Source: Bacteroidota bacterium (lineage in GTDB: Bacteria; Bacteroidota; Bacteroidia; 2-12-FULL-35-15). From it: 64,000 bases of DNA. Numbering within the stretch: position 1 is the first letter of the stretch; each line of letters opens with the position of its first letter. A program made the position numbers and the translations under genes. Below, piece by piece: positions 7,209-15,380 of the stretch. The stretch lies in NCBI GenBank assembly GCA_025963715.1, contig JAOQAG010000012.1:1-64000 (forward strand), in the 5' to 3' direction. The notes beneath the pieces were generated by a model, which worked only from the letters and a program-made list of their open reading frames with translations, ran no database searches and was not told the origin of the DNA.

Positions 7209-9936
7209 TGTCTTTTGTTTTTGTGCTGTTAAACTTAAATACCGCTTTCAGTAAAAAATAACGGCTGATGATGTTTGTTTTGGTATCGGTAATGATATTG
7301 TCCTGGATGCTCCTGCTGGTGCTGATATTCTGGTTCAGCAAATCATTTCCGATCAGGGAAACGATCAGGTTTTCATTTTTGAAGAATGTTTTGTTGATAG
7401 ACGCATTCCACAGGAAATAATTGATATTGTATCCCGCAGTACGCTGGGAATTAATATTGTACTGCACATCCGACTCGATCGAAAATTTGAACGGCAGTTT
7501 TAACATAATGCTGGCTGTATAGCGCTGTGCCGAATATGGTTTGGTGCTGCTGCTGTTGAGGCTGGAATTGGTGCTGTTGTAATTGTAATTGGCGCCTAAC
7601 GAAAAAGTAACGGTATCCAGGTCGATGTAAATATCCATTCCGGCACCAACACCTTTTTGTGTGTTGACATTCTTTTGCAGGTTGATGTAATTGGTATTTT
7701 TACCAAGATCCGCATTTACAGAAGGATTCAGGTTCAGCTTTTTCGAAAACAATGGAAGCCCCCCGCCCAAATAAGCACTTGCCGTATAGTTGCCGTTCAC
7801 ATTCACCGTTTGCGAGATCGTCCTGCCAATGCTGTCATAGCGCGTGGAATTGCTAAAGCCGTTATTGGTAAGCGTATAATTTGCACTTGCCCACATGTAG
7901 CGCCCGGTAAGCGGCTTATACGTGTTAAACGATGCCTCAAATTTGTGCTGGTACGATTGTTTCAGATCGGCATTCCCGATCACGATCTGGTTTGGGTTGG
8001 TATTGTCCTTTACCGGCTGCAGCTGGTAAATGCTGGGTTGATTGGCCGCTGTATAATACGAAAAATTAAAACGCTTGGTATCGCTGAAACGATACGTGTA
8101 CGTAAGATACGGCAGCAAGGAATTTCCATTTTGCGAGAATTTCTGATTTTCAAGAATATTGTAACTGATCATTTCGCGCTGTTGTGCGCGGGTACCCAAA
8201 GCAAAACGCGTTTTTTTCGTTTCATAAATGAATTTCACCCCCGCTTTGTTCAGCATCTGAATATTTTTAAAATTGTTGCTGTAAAGCGGATCTACAACCG
8301 TATAATCGCCGTTTGCAAAATTGTTCGACTTTTTATCCTGCTTGGTTACGTTATAATTGAAGGTGTATTCAAATTCCAGCTTTATTTTTTTTGTCAGCGG
8401 CTCCGTATAAATCAGCTTTGCACTATGATTTATCGTTTGACTGGTATTGGTCTTTTTCTGGTTTACGCTCAAACTATCATCCGCAATGGGGATTCCGGTA
8501 TAATAAGAGGTATTGGTCGACTGGAGAATCCCATTAGCATTGTCGTTCTTCAGCACATTGTTATAAGTAAACACCAGCAAGCGGTCTTTTTTCTTAAACC
8601 TGCGGGTAAGCTTGGCAACGGTATTGAGGTTGTAACCGAAGGCTTTGTTCTTATTATTTACCGCAGTCCGGCGCGTTAATGTATCTGTGGATGTGAGAAA
8701 ATCCGTAACCGAGCTACTGCTGGTATTGTTGGTGGAATATTGAAACTTTGGGGTAATTTCCAGGTCGGTCATCGAATCAATGTTTTGAACGATCCCGAAA
8801 TTAAGCGCATGACTTTCGGTAAGCTGCGTGCTTTCGGTGGTATTATCCGTCACATAATTGGTATCGCTCAAAAAATATTGCGAGCGGGTAGACGATTTTG
8901 TTTGTAAAAGATTGTTATTGTACGTGTAATTAAAGTTGATCTTGGTATTTTTTGCCACTTTGTCCACATAATAAAAACCGGTTTTCAGCGTCCGCGGAAT
9001 TCCCTGCGCCTGGTTATCGGAGGTATACCAATAGCTGTTCCCATCGTCATCGGTGGACTTGCTCACATCATTGTCGAGTCCGTATTTATACACATCGCCC
9101 CAACCGAAACCCGAACGCGGCGTATTACTCCCCAAAGCAAACACAGATATTTTTTGCCTTCCTTTAAATTTATTGGCAAGGAACTCTCCTTCGTAAAATT
9201 TTTGTGCATCGGTTGCGCCGGATGCTTTGCCAAAATATCCTTTTTTAGCATCGTCTTTCATTTTCAGGTTCATCACCTGTACTGTTTCCTTGGAATCGTC
9301 GGAGGTATTTTCATTCTTCTTTTCGTACACCTGCACGGATTCTACGCCGCTTGCCGACAGATTTTTGGTAGCCACGGTAGGATCGGTACCAAAAAATTCA
9401 TCGCCATCCACCAGCACCTGGTCAACGGCCTTTCCCTGCGAGGTAATTTTCCCCTGCGCATCCACACGCATCCCCGGCAGCTTTTTGATCAGGTCTTCTA
9501 CGGTAGCATTGGGTTTTACCTTAAAGGAATCGGCAGTATATATCAATGTGTCGCCTTTGTAGTAAACGGGATCTTTAAATGCGTAGATCACCACTTCACT
9601 CAGCTGCTGGCTTTTGGGTGGAAGTACGATCTTACCGAAATCAAACTCGTGATTTACAGCGCTTCCGAATACATAATAGGTTTGTTCGTTAAACTTAGGG
9701 CTGCTGATGGTCACCTGCACGGTATCGATCGCCAGGTCCTTCAGCTCAAAATGCCCATTGGCATCGGTACGCGAAAAAGCCACCAGTATGGAATCTTTTA
9801 TCCTTACGGCAGTAACTACCGCATATTCGAGCGGGGTGTTCGTAACTGTATCTTTTACGGTTCCGGAAATACTCATTTTTTGTCCGGAAGCCCAAAGAGC
9901 CGGAAAACAAAAAAGCACGAGAAAAAGTTTACGCAT
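7192..9936 (-). CDS. TonB-dependent-receptor-like outer-membrane protein with CarboxypepD_reg-like domain
   Basis: 914 residues. After the signal peptide (MRKLFLVLFCFPALWASGQ) comes a carboxypeptidase-regulatory-like beta-sandwich (about 20-105, SGTVKDTVTNTPLEYAVV), a plug-type segment (about 110-215, VEDLIKKLPGMRVDAQGKI and VLVDGDEFFGTDP), and then a long series of amphipathic strands forming an outer-membrane barrel. This matches the 'outer membrane beta-barrel' members of the TonB receptor superfamily that go with GLPGLI proteins. The substrate is unknown; no SusD or polysaccharide enzymes are adjacent, which argues against a glycan-use locus. Confidence 0.9.
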   Translation of the reverse strand: MRKLFLVLFCFPALWASGQKMSISGTVKDTVTNTPLEYAVVTAVRIKDSILVAFSRTDANGHFELKDLAIDTVQVTISSPKFNEQTYYVFGSAVNHEFDFGKIVLPPKSQQLSEVVIYAFKDPVYYKGDTLIYTADSFKVKPNATVEDLIKKLPGMRVDAQGKITSQGKAVDQVLVDGDEFFGTDPTVATKNLSASGVESVQVYEKKNENTSDDSKETVQVMNLKMKDDAKKGYFGKASGATDAQKFYEGEFLANKFKGRQKISVFALGSNTPRSGFGWGDVYKYGLDNDVSKSTDDDGNSYWYTSDNQAQGIPRTLKTGFYYVDKVAKNTKINFNYTYNNNLLQTKSSTRSQYFLSDTNYVTDNTTESTQLTESHALNFGIVQNIDSMTDLEITPKFQYSTNNTSSSSVTDFLTSTDTLTRRTAVNNKNKAFGYNLNTVAKLTRRFKKKDRLLVFTYNNVLKNDNANGILQSTNTSYYTGIPIADDSLSVNQKKTNTSQTINHSAKLIYTEPLTKKIKLEFEYTFNYNVTKQDKKSNNFANGDYTVVDPLYSNNFKNIQMLNKAGVKFIYETKKTRFALGTRAQQREMISYNILENQKFSQNGNSLLPYLTYTYRFSDTKRFNFSYYTAANQPSIYQLQPVKDNTNPNQIVIGNADLKQSYQHKFEASFNTYKPLTGRYMWASANYTLTNNGFSNSTRYDSIGRTISQTVNVNGNYTASAYLGGGLPLFSKKLNLNPSVNADLGKNTNYINLQKNVNTQKGVGAGMDIYIDLDTVTFSLGANYNYNSTNSSLNSSSTKPYSAQRYTASIMLKLPFKFSIESDVQYNINSQRTAGYNINYFLWNASINKTFFKNENLIVSLIGNDLLNQNISTSRSIQDNIITDTKTNIISRYFLLKAVFKFNSTKTKDNDDFN

Positions 9937-10019
9937 ATAGTTTAGCTTCGGTACAGTTTAATATGATAACACAAGGTGGTAACACAAAATTGTACGTCTG
10001 TTGTTTGTTTAGAATCATA

Positions 10020-10027
10020 CAAAGATA
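10020..10027 (-). promoter_or_regulatory. Candidate -7 element for the barrel/GLPGLI operon
   Basis: TATCTTTG on the minus strand, matching TAnnTTTG, about 83 bases before the ATG at 9936. The -33 region is poor (TTTA at 17 bases), so confidence is modest. Confidence 0.4.
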
Positions 10028-10115
10028 TAATTCCGGTTGGATAATAAAGATACAGGTGAAAAAATAAATAATCTTATTGCACTGATACACAACAAGATAA
10101 GATTAAATTAAGCAC

Positions 10116-10152
10116 AAAAAAAAAGAGCATCGCTATCCGATACTCTTTTTTT
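10116..10152 (-). terminator. Terminator after the 90-residue lipoprotein gene
   Basis: On the minus strand: a stem of nine A/T-rich pairs plus ATCG/CGAT, one internal mismatch, a 5-base loop (10133-10137), followed by a run of nine U. It begins 20 bases after the stop codon at 10172. Confidence 0.8.
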
Positions 10153-10171
10153 AAGTTTTGCAAAAAGAAAA

Positions 10172-10444
10172 TTATTTCTTTTTGCCACCTTTTTTAGATG
10201 CTTCAGCAGCAGCAATTGAATCATTCATCGCTTTCGTTTTTGCTTCTTGAGCAGCAGTGTAAGTGGTGATTGAATCATTCATTGCTTGTTCTTTTGCAGC
10301 AGCTTCAGCAGCTTTTGCAGCGTCTACAGCAGCAATTGAATCTTGTTTTGCTTTTTCAGCAGCTGCTTTTTCTTCAGCTGAAGGACCGCAAGCTACTAAC
10401 GCAGAGATAGAAGCTACAGCAACCAATGTAAATAATTTTTTCAT
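10172..10444 (-). CDS. Small Ala/Lys-rich lipoprotein (paralogue 1)
   Basis: 90 residues. The signal peptide ends in the lipobox LVAC with C19 as the lipidated cysteine. The rest is a charged, Ala-rich helix with repeats of DSIAA and EAAAKEQAMND, ending SKKGGKKK. It looks like a short periplasmic coiled-coil lipoprotein, perhaps acting as a spacer between outer membrane and cell wall as Lpp does; that role is inference. It is a clear paralogue of the protein at 10601-10930. It has its own good promoter (10480-10512) and terminator, so it is expressed alone. Confidence 0.85.
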   Translation of the reverse strand: MKKLFTLVAVASISALVACGPSAEEKAAAEKAKQDSIAAVDAAKAAEAAAKEQAMNDSITTYTAAQEAKTKAMNDSIAAAEASKKGGKKK

Positions 10445-10479
10445 TTTTTTTTTGTTTGTGATTTTAATTAAAATTTGCG

Positions 10480-10512
10480 CAAATGTAAATTATTTTTTCA
10501 ATACAATGCAAA
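10480..10512 (-). promoter_or_regulatory. Bacteroidota-type promoter of the 90-residue lipoprotein
   Basis: Minus strand: TTTG (10512-10509), 21 bases, TACATTTG (10487-10480). Both boxes match the TTTG/TAnnTTTG consensus and spacing, giving a leader of about 30 bases. Confidence 0.78.
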
Positions 10513-10543
10513 TTTTATTTTATTTTTTTTGAAAAGAGGTAAT

Positions 10544-10580
10544 AAAAAACGGGATGCAGTGAAACCGCATCCCGTTTTTT
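10544..10580 (-). terminator. Strong terminator after the 109-residue lipoprotein gene
   Basis: Perfect stem with AAAAAACGGGATGC pairing with its complement, loop of 9 bases, and T-runs on both sides, so it could stop transcription in either direction. It lies 21 bases after the stop at 10601. Confidence 0.92.
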
Positions 10581-10600
10581 ATTGCAAAGCAGGGTTAAAA

Positions 10601-10930
10601 TTAACCTTTACCTTGACCAGCTTTTACTTCAGCTTTTTTAGGTGCTTCTTTTGGTTTAGAAGTTGATTTACCACCTTTTTTAGATGCATCTGCAGCAGCG
10701 ATTGAATCAGCTGTAGCTTTTGCTTTTGCTTCCTGAGCAGCAGCGTAAGTAGCTGTAGAATCAGCAGTTGCTTTTGCAGCAGCATCAGCAGCAGTTTTTG
10801 CAGCAGCGTCAGCAGCAGCAATTGAATCGTTTTTTGCTTTTTCAGCAGCAGCTTTTTGTTCTGCTGTTGGACCGCAAGCTACTAACGCAGTGATAGAAGC
10901 TACAGCAACTAATGTGAAAATTTTTTTCAT
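10601..10930 (-). CDS. Small Ala-rich lipoprotein (paralogue 2)
   Basis: 109 residues from the ATG at 10930; a longer frame from 10966 adds 12 residues that spoil the signal peptide and would cover the promoter's -7 box, so I reject it. The signal peptide MKKIFTLVAVASITALVAC is nearly identical to that of paralogue 1, with C19 lipidated. The mature part repeats ADAAAK/TADAAAKATADS units and the DSIAAADASKKGG block, and ends in a Lys/Pro/Ala tail. Probably a helical periplasmic spacer or envelope lipoprotein; function unknown. The DNA is strongly Gly/Ala-codon repetitive (GCA/GCT), which creates spurious antisense frames. Confidence 0.87.
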   Translation of the reverse strand: MKKIFTLVAVASITALVACGPTAEQKAAAEKAKNDSIAAADAAAKTAADAAAKATADSTATYAAAQEAKAKATADSIAAADASKKGGKSTSKPKEAPKKAEVKAGQGKG

Positions 10931-10963
10931 TTTTGATTTTTGTTTTAATTGGTTAACCGGGCA

Positions 10964-10994
10964 CAAAAGTAGTTTTTTTTTTCAATCAAGCAAG
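10964..10994 (-). promoter_or_regulatory. Promoter of the 109-residue lipoprotein
   Basis: Minus strand: CTTG (10994-10991, one mismatch to TTTG), 19 bases, TACTTTTG (10971-10964). Predicted leader of about 30 bases. Confidence 0.65.
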
Positions 10995-11006
10995 AAAATA
11001 GAAATA

Positions 11007-11036
11007 ATTGTATTGAATTATTTTTTTATATATTTG
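11007..11036 (+). promoter_or_regulatory. Promoter of the Ig-like lipoprotein
   Basis: ATTG (11007-11010), 18 bases, TATATTTG (11029-11036); ATG at 11087. It is back to back with the promoter of the 109-residue lipoprotein. Confidence 0.6.
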
Positions 11037-11086
11037 CAGTGATTTAAGAAAATTATTAGTTAACTATATTTAAAAACGAGAATTTC

Positions 11087-11740
11087 ATGAAAAAACAAAT
11101 TTTATCAATTGGAGCTTTTGCTCTTTTGTCGCTTGCATTAGTGACTAGTGGTTGTAAGAAAGAAGATGCTGACACAACTGCACCATCTGTAGCTGTAGTA
11201 GGTTCTAATCCATATTATATCCAAAAAGGAACAACATGGAGCGATCCGGGTGCTACTGCAACTGATGATGTTGACGGAAGCCTTGCTGCTTCTGCATCAG
11301 GAACTGTTACTACTTCTACTGTAGGTGGTTATACTGTAACTTATACAGCTACAGATGCTGCAGGAAACGTAGATACTAAAACAAGAACTGTAAATGTAGT
11401 GGATGTTGACGGTTATTTTGCTACTGCGGTAGACGTTAGCCCATTCCCAGGCGGAACTGTTAGCACTTACAACGAAACAATGCACTTAGTTACTGACGGT
11501 AGCGGAAAAGTGAATTTGACAAAATTCGGTGATTATGTTAGCGGAAGCGTTTATTTTAACCTTACCGGTTTAAGCACACTTTCTGTTCCTTCTCAAACTG
11601 TTACCTGCGGATCACCTTCTGCAAGCAGAATGTTCAGCGGATCAGGAACTCTTAGCAGCTCTGCTCCACAAGTTACCATCACTTTTGATGAAACTACAGG
11701 CGGAACTACTATCCACTCACAAGATGCATACACCCGCTAA
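11087..11740 (+). CDS. Lipoprotein with DUF5011-type Ig-like domain
   Basis: 217 residues. Signal peptide ending SGC with lipidated C23. Residues about 30-105 form an Ig-like domain of the DUF5011 type (PYYIQKGTTWSDPGATATDD through GGYTVTYTATDAAGNVDTK). The remaining 110 residues are Ser/Thr/Gly-rich beta structure of unknown type. Such proteins are surface-anchored lipoproteins in Bacteroidota; ligand unknown. It is monocistronic: own promoter and a strong terminator directly after. Confidence 0.85.
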   Translation: MKKQILSIGAFALLSLALVTSGCKKEDADTTAPSVAVVGSNPYYIQKGTTWSDPGATATDDVDGSLAASASGTVTTSTVGGYTVTYTATDAAGNVDTKTRTVNVVDVDGYFATAVDVSPFPGGTVSTYNETMHLVTDGSGKVNLTKFGDYVSGSVYFNLTGLSTLSVPSQTVTCGSPSASRMFSGSGTLSSSAPQVTITFDETTGGTTIHSQDAYTR

Positions 11741-11760
11741 TCTTTATTAGCTTATATAAA

Positions 11761-11789
11761 AAAGCCTTTCTCCGGAAAGGCTTTTTTTT
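11761..11789 (+). terminator. Rho-independent terminator
   Basis: Perfect 10-bp stem AAAGCCTTTC / GAAAGGCTTT with loop TCCG, followed by a T-run, 20 bases after the stop codon of the Ig-like lipoprotein. Confidence 0.93.
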
Positions 11790-11877
11790 GCTTCATACTT
11801 TCCAACGCTTATTTTATTCACCTGTCGCTCCGCTTCGTGTGTATTTTTTTATCTTTGGAGCTTAATTTCTGATCCCC

Positions 11878-13767
11878 GTGAATTATTCCAGCTTATTTGT
11901 CCTTCTTAAACGCCTGGCAGCGCTTCTTGCTATTTTCACACTTTGCAGGATCCTCTTTTACGCATTCAACCACACTTATTTTTCGGAGCTGGGTTTTACC
12001 GGTTTTATGGCGATCCTCTACCACGGGGTTTATTTTGATGCCTCCACCGCTGTTTTACTCAACTTTGTTTTTATTTTTCTTGCCCTGCTTCCTTTTCCTT
12101 TCCGTGAACGGTTGGGTTACGCCCGTTTCCAGAAATGGCTTTTTATGATCGTGAACAGCATTGCGCTGCTCTCCAATTGTACCGACCTGGTTTATTTCCA
12201 GTTTACCACCAAACGTACCACTGCTGATGTGTTCAGCTTTTTCGGAGGCGGGATCGGCAATGATCTTGGGCGCCTGCTTCCCTTGTTTTTAAAAGATTAC
12301 TGGTATGTGGTACTGATCTGGATTGCGCTGGTGTGGCTATTGGCGAAAAGCTATAACAAAGCAGAAAAGCAGCGGACGATCACCTGGGACAAAAAGCAAT
12401 ACATCCGGCAATCGCTTGTATTTATGATCTGCGGTGCAGCAGCTGTGATCGTTTACCGCGGTGGGTTTCAACTGCGGCCGATCGGGATTGTAAATGCAGG
12501 CGAATATGTGGATAGTAAAAATGTGCCGTTGGTGCTGAACACGCCTTTTTCGATCCTGAAATCGATGGAAGTACAGGGAATTGAGCCGAGCATTTATTTT
12601 ACGGATGAAGCTGCATTAAAAAAACAATTCGATCCCTACCATGTGCCGCACCCGAAGGGAGAATTCAAAAAAATAAACGTGTTTGTGATTGCGCTGGAAA
12701 GCTTTTCGAAAGAATATGTAGGGGCATTAAATCATCGCGGAAGCGGCTATACTCCTTTCCTCGACTCGCTGATCGGGCAAAGCCTTACTTTTGTGAACGC
12801 TTTTTCGAACGGCAAAAAATCCATCGAAGGCATTCCATCTATTATTGCCAGCATTCCCACCTGGACGGATGAACCTTACATTACATCGCGCTACGGCAGC
12901 AACCAGATCAACAGTTTGGCAAGCATTTTAAAAGCGGAAGGATACAATACCTCGTTTTTTCACGGTGGCACCGATGGCACCATGGGGTTTGATGCTTTTG
13001 CGAAGCTGGTAGGCTACGATAATTATTATGGCCGCAAGGAATACAACAATGAGAAGGATTACGACGGGAACTGGGGGATCTGGGATGAAGAATTTTTGCA
13101 GTACACGGCCAACATGGTAAATAAAAAGCAACAACCATTTTTTGCCACCTTGTTTACGCTTACATCACACCACCCGTACCCAATGCCGGACAAATACAAA
13201 GGCAAATTCAAGGATGGCCCGCTGGAAATTGAAAAAACCATCGGCTACAGCGATTTTGCTTTGAGACGCTTTTTTGAAACGGCAAAAAAAATGCCCTGGT
13301 TCAACAATACGCTGTTTGTACTTTCGGCCGATCATACCGGTATTTCCAACGATCCTTTTTATACCAACCGCATTGGTAATTACTCGATCCCGATCTTGTA
13401 TTATATGCCGGGATCCGACCTGAAAGGGCTTGATAGCACGGTCACGCAGCAAATTGATATTATGCCTTCGATACTGGATTATCTGAATTATCCGAAACCG
13501 TATTTTGCGTTCGGGAACAGTGTGTTTGACACTACGGGCGCGCATTACGCCATGACATTTAACAGCGGGCGCTACCAGCTGCTGGAAAATTATTATTCGA
13601 CGGAGTTCACCAGTTATAAAACGGATCTTTATTATTATAAAAAAGACAGTTTTTTACATTACAACCTCAAAGCGCAGGACAAAGATCTGATGCTGAAGAT
13701 GGAAACCAGGATCAAAGCAATCATACAGACGTACCAGCAAAGCATTATCAATAATAAAATGCATTGA
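11878..13767 (+). CDS. LTA synthase/MdoB-like membrane phosphoglycerol transferase (sulfatase fold)
   Basis: 629 residues with a GTG start. About five transmembrane helices fill residues 1-190; the external catalytic domain follows from about 265. Its alkaline-phosphatase-fold features are FVIALESFSKEYVG (metal ligand E274), the segment NGKKSIEGIPSI with a probable nucleophile S315, and SADHTG with metal-binding Asp-His near 485. In related enzymes this domain moves phosphoglycerol or phosphoethanolamine from lipids to a glycan or lipid. The actual substrate here cannot be read. A -7-like TATCTTTG lies at 11850-11857 without a good -33. The lipid kinase downstream fits a shared role in glycerolipid turnover. 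Confidence 0.88.
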   Translation: MNYSSLFVLLKRLAALLAIFTLCRILFYAFNHTYFSELGFTGFMAILYHGVYFDASTAVLLNFVFIFLALLPFPFRERLGYARFQKWLFMIVNSIALLSNCTDLVYFQFTTKRTTADVFSFFGGGIGNDLGRLLPLFLKDYWYVVLIWIALVWLLAKSYNKAEKQRTITWDKKQYIRQSLVFMICGAAAVIVYRGGFQLRPIGIVNAGEYVDSKNVPLVLNTPFSILKSMEVQGIEPSIYFTDEAALKKQFDPYHVPHPKGEFKKINVFVIALESFSKEYVGALNHRGSGYTPFLDSLIGQSLTFVNAFSNGKKSIEGIPSIIASIPTWTDEPYITSRYGSNQINSLASILKAEGYNTSFFHGGTDGTMGFDAFAKLVGYDNYYGRKEYNNEKDYDGNWGIWDEEFLQYTANMVNKKQQPFFATLFTLTSHHPYPMPDKYKGKFKDGPLEIEKTIGYSDFALRRFFETAKKMPWFNNTLFVLSADHTGISNDPFYTNRIGNYSIPILYYMPGSDLKGLDSTVTQQIDIMPSILDYLNYPKPYFAFGNSVFDTTGAHYAMTFNSGRYQLLENYYSTEFTSYKTDLYYYKKDSFLHYNLKAQDKDLMLKMETRIKAIIQTYQQSIINNKMH

Positions 13768-13806
13768 CGGATGTTGGATTGTTGGATGTTGGACTGTTGG
13801 ACTATG
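13768..13806. repeat. Short tandem array GGATGTTG/GGACTGTTG
   Basis: Five imperfect 7-8-base units of TTGGAtg/TTGGAct type begin 4 bases after the stop codon of the LtaS-like gene. One of several short tandem arrays found at gene 3' ends in this window. Confidence 0.6.
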
Positions 13807-13831
13807 TGTAATAAATTTATAAAAAAGGAAC

Positions 13832-14713
13832 TTGAATTCTAAAAAGAAAATATGTTTTATTGTTAATCCGATCTCCGGGATCGGGAAACAAAAAGTAATT
13901 GAAACGCTGGTGGAGCAACAGCTCGACCATACGCGCTTTGATTATGAGATTGCATATACCAAAGCAGCAAAACATGCCATTGAACTGGCGCGGAAAGCGG
14001 CGGCTGATGGTTTTGATATGGTAGTGGCTGTTGGCGGCGACGGTTCTGTAAATGAAACGGCTACCGGGCTGATCCATACAAACACGGCCATGGCGATCAT
14101 TCCAACCGGTTCGGGCAACGGGCTGGCCAGGCATTTAAACATTCCGCTGAACCTGAAAAAAGCGGTGGATGTGATTAACAACGGGCAGGAAACCACAATT
14201 GATTCGGTACAACTGAACGAACACGTGTTTGTGAATGTAGCAGGAATTGGCTTTGATGCACACATCGGCTGGGAATTTGCGAAGTTTGGCAAACGTGGCT
14301 TTTCTTCGTATTTAAAAATAATCTCCCGCGAATTTCCCAAATACAAAGCACAGGATTTTGAGCTGACAGTGGATGGAAAAAGTGTTACCAAAAAAGCTTT
14401 TTTGATCAGCTTTGCAAACGGCTCACAATGGGGTAATAACGCTTACATTGCTCCTGCTGCGGATTGCAGGGATGGCCTGATCGACATTGCGATCTTAAAA
14501 GATTTTAATTTACTGAGCGGCATTTCGATCGGTTACCGCTTGTTCAAAAAAACAATTCATTTGTCGAGCCGCATGGAACTTATTAAAGCAAAAGAAGTAA
14601 TTGTAAAACAACCCGGATCCATTGCGCACATCGACGGTGAACCGATCGAATCAGGAAACACGCTGCATATAAAAGTAAATCCCTTATCCTTAAAAGTTAT
14701 TATTCCCCGCTGA
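13832..14713 (+). CDS. Diacylglycerol kinase-family lipid kinase (YegS/BmrU type)
   Basis: 293 residues. Phosphorylates a lipid hydroxyl with ATP. Key motifs: VNPISGIGK at 11-19, GGDGSVNE at 68-75 (nucleotide loop) and [10 protein letters not shown] at 91-100. The start is a TTG at 13832 preceded by AGGA; the frame has a stop at 13820-13822 and no ATG before the conserved domain, so TTG is the most likely start. The SUI1 gene begins 4 bases after its stop, indicating an operon. It may recycle diacylglycerol released by the upstream LtaS-like enzyme; that link is inference. Confidence 0.92.
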   Translation: MNSKKKICFIVNPISGIGKQKVIETLVEQQLDHTRFDYEIAYTKAAKHAIELARKAAADGFDMVVAVGGDGSVNETATGLIHTNTAMAIIPTGSGNGLARHLNIPLNLKKAVDVINNGQETTIDSVQLNEHVFVNVAGIGFDAHIGWEFAKFGKRGFSSYLKIISREFPKYKAQDFELTVDGKSVTKKAFLISFANGSQWGNNAYIAPAADCRDGLIDIAILKDFNLLSGISIGYRLFKKTIHLSSRMELIKAKEVIVKQPGSIAHIDGEPIESGNTLHIKVNPLSLKVIIPR

Positions 14714-14717
14714 ACTC

Positions 14718-15056
14718 ATGAGCAAAAAAAATAACAAAGACGGTTTTGTATTTTCTACCAATAAAGATTTTCAGTTTGAAAATGAGGAGGAAACACCCGG
14801 AGCTTCCTTACCGCCACAACAGCAAAATTTAAAAATTTACCTCGACCGGATAGGTGGCGGAAAATTAGTAACACGCGTCAACGGTTTTATCGGAACGGAA
14901 AGCGACCTTGAAACATTGGGAAAAATGCTGAAACAAAAATGCGGTGTGGGCGGTAGCGTAAAAAATGAGGAGATCTTATTACAGGGCGATCATCGCGATA
15001 AGGTGTTGAAATTGTTGACGGATGCAAATTACAAGGCGAAGAAAGCGGGCGGGTAA
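14718..15056 (+). CDS. SUI1/YciH-family translation initiation factor
   Basis: 112 residues: a charged N-terminal tail and a SUI1 domain (about 33-110: [48 protein letters not shown]). It resembles bacterial YciH and eukaryotic eIF1, which monitor start-codon choice; bacterial roles are less defined. It lies 4 bases after the lipid kinase gene and is followed by a repeat-filled region. Confidence 0.93.
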   Translation: MSKKNNKDGFVFSTNKDFQFENEEETPGASLPPQQQNLKIYLDRIGGGKLVTRVNGFIGTESDLETLGKMLKQKCGVGGSVKNEEILLQGDHRDKVLKLLTDANYKAKKAGG

Positions 15057-15060
15057 AATT

Positions 15061-15093
15061 TAGTTCAAAGTTTAAAGTTCAAAAGTTTAAAGT
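15061..15093. repeat. TTYAAAG heptamer array
   Basis: TAG followed by TTCAAAG, TTTAAAG, TTCAAAAG and TTTAAAG. Same array as at 16821-16855 in inverted orientation on the other side of bshA, and at 28036-28068, 28289-28324, 37101-37126 and 46574-46607. Confidence 0.85.
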
Positions 15094-15100
15094 CTGCTGT

Positions 15101-15162
15101 ACAGATAACGCCCGCCTGAACGATTCGGGCAGGAACAGGAAGGAATTTTACGAATCTGTGTG
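15101..15162. repeat. Family F repeat (ACAGATAACGCCCGCC type)
   Basis: Begins ACAGATAACG, carries a GCCCG/CGGGC hairpin, then AGGAACAGGA and ends ACGAATCTGTGTG. Other copies: 30041-30100, 47611-47670, 49611-49672. Confidence 0.8.
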
Positions 15163-15199
15163 TACTATGTTTGATCCGGAGTATAATTTTTCCTTTTTA

Positions 15200-15297
15200 C
15201 TGTCATCCCGGACCTGACCCGGGATCTGTTAATTAAAAACGACAAATAAAGTATTCTGCAAGCATTAGTGAGATCCCGGGTCAAGCCCGGGATGACG
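15200..15297. repeat. Family A core pair
   Basis: Two palindromic half-cores facing each other (CCCGGACCTGACCCGGG at left, CCCGGGTCAAGCCCGGG at right) around an AT-rich spacer. The outer arms with terminal repeats seen at 40801-40992 are not evident here. Confidence 0.8.
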
Positions 15298-15337
15298 ATC
15301 CTATAAAAAGAATAGAACTAAAAGAAACATTTAGCCA

Positions 15338-15377
15338 CACACAGATTAGTACATTGGTATTTATTTGTATTTAGTAG
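15338..15377. repeat. Left 40-bp inverted repeat flanking bshA
   Basis: In reverse complement it matches 16573-16612 at 39 of 40 positions. It ends 3 bases before the stop codon of bshA. Confidence 0.9.
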
Positions 15378-15380
15378 AAA

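Noticed and set aside
7657-8679. 340-codon plus-strand frame inside the TonB-type barrel gene
   Set aside because: It is an antisense shadow; the minus-strand gene has full domain structure and a signal peptide.
10624-10821. Leu/Gln-rich frame overlapping the second mini-lipoprotein
   Set aside because: It is the shifted frame of the GCA/GCT-rich repeats and has no start context or independent signals.
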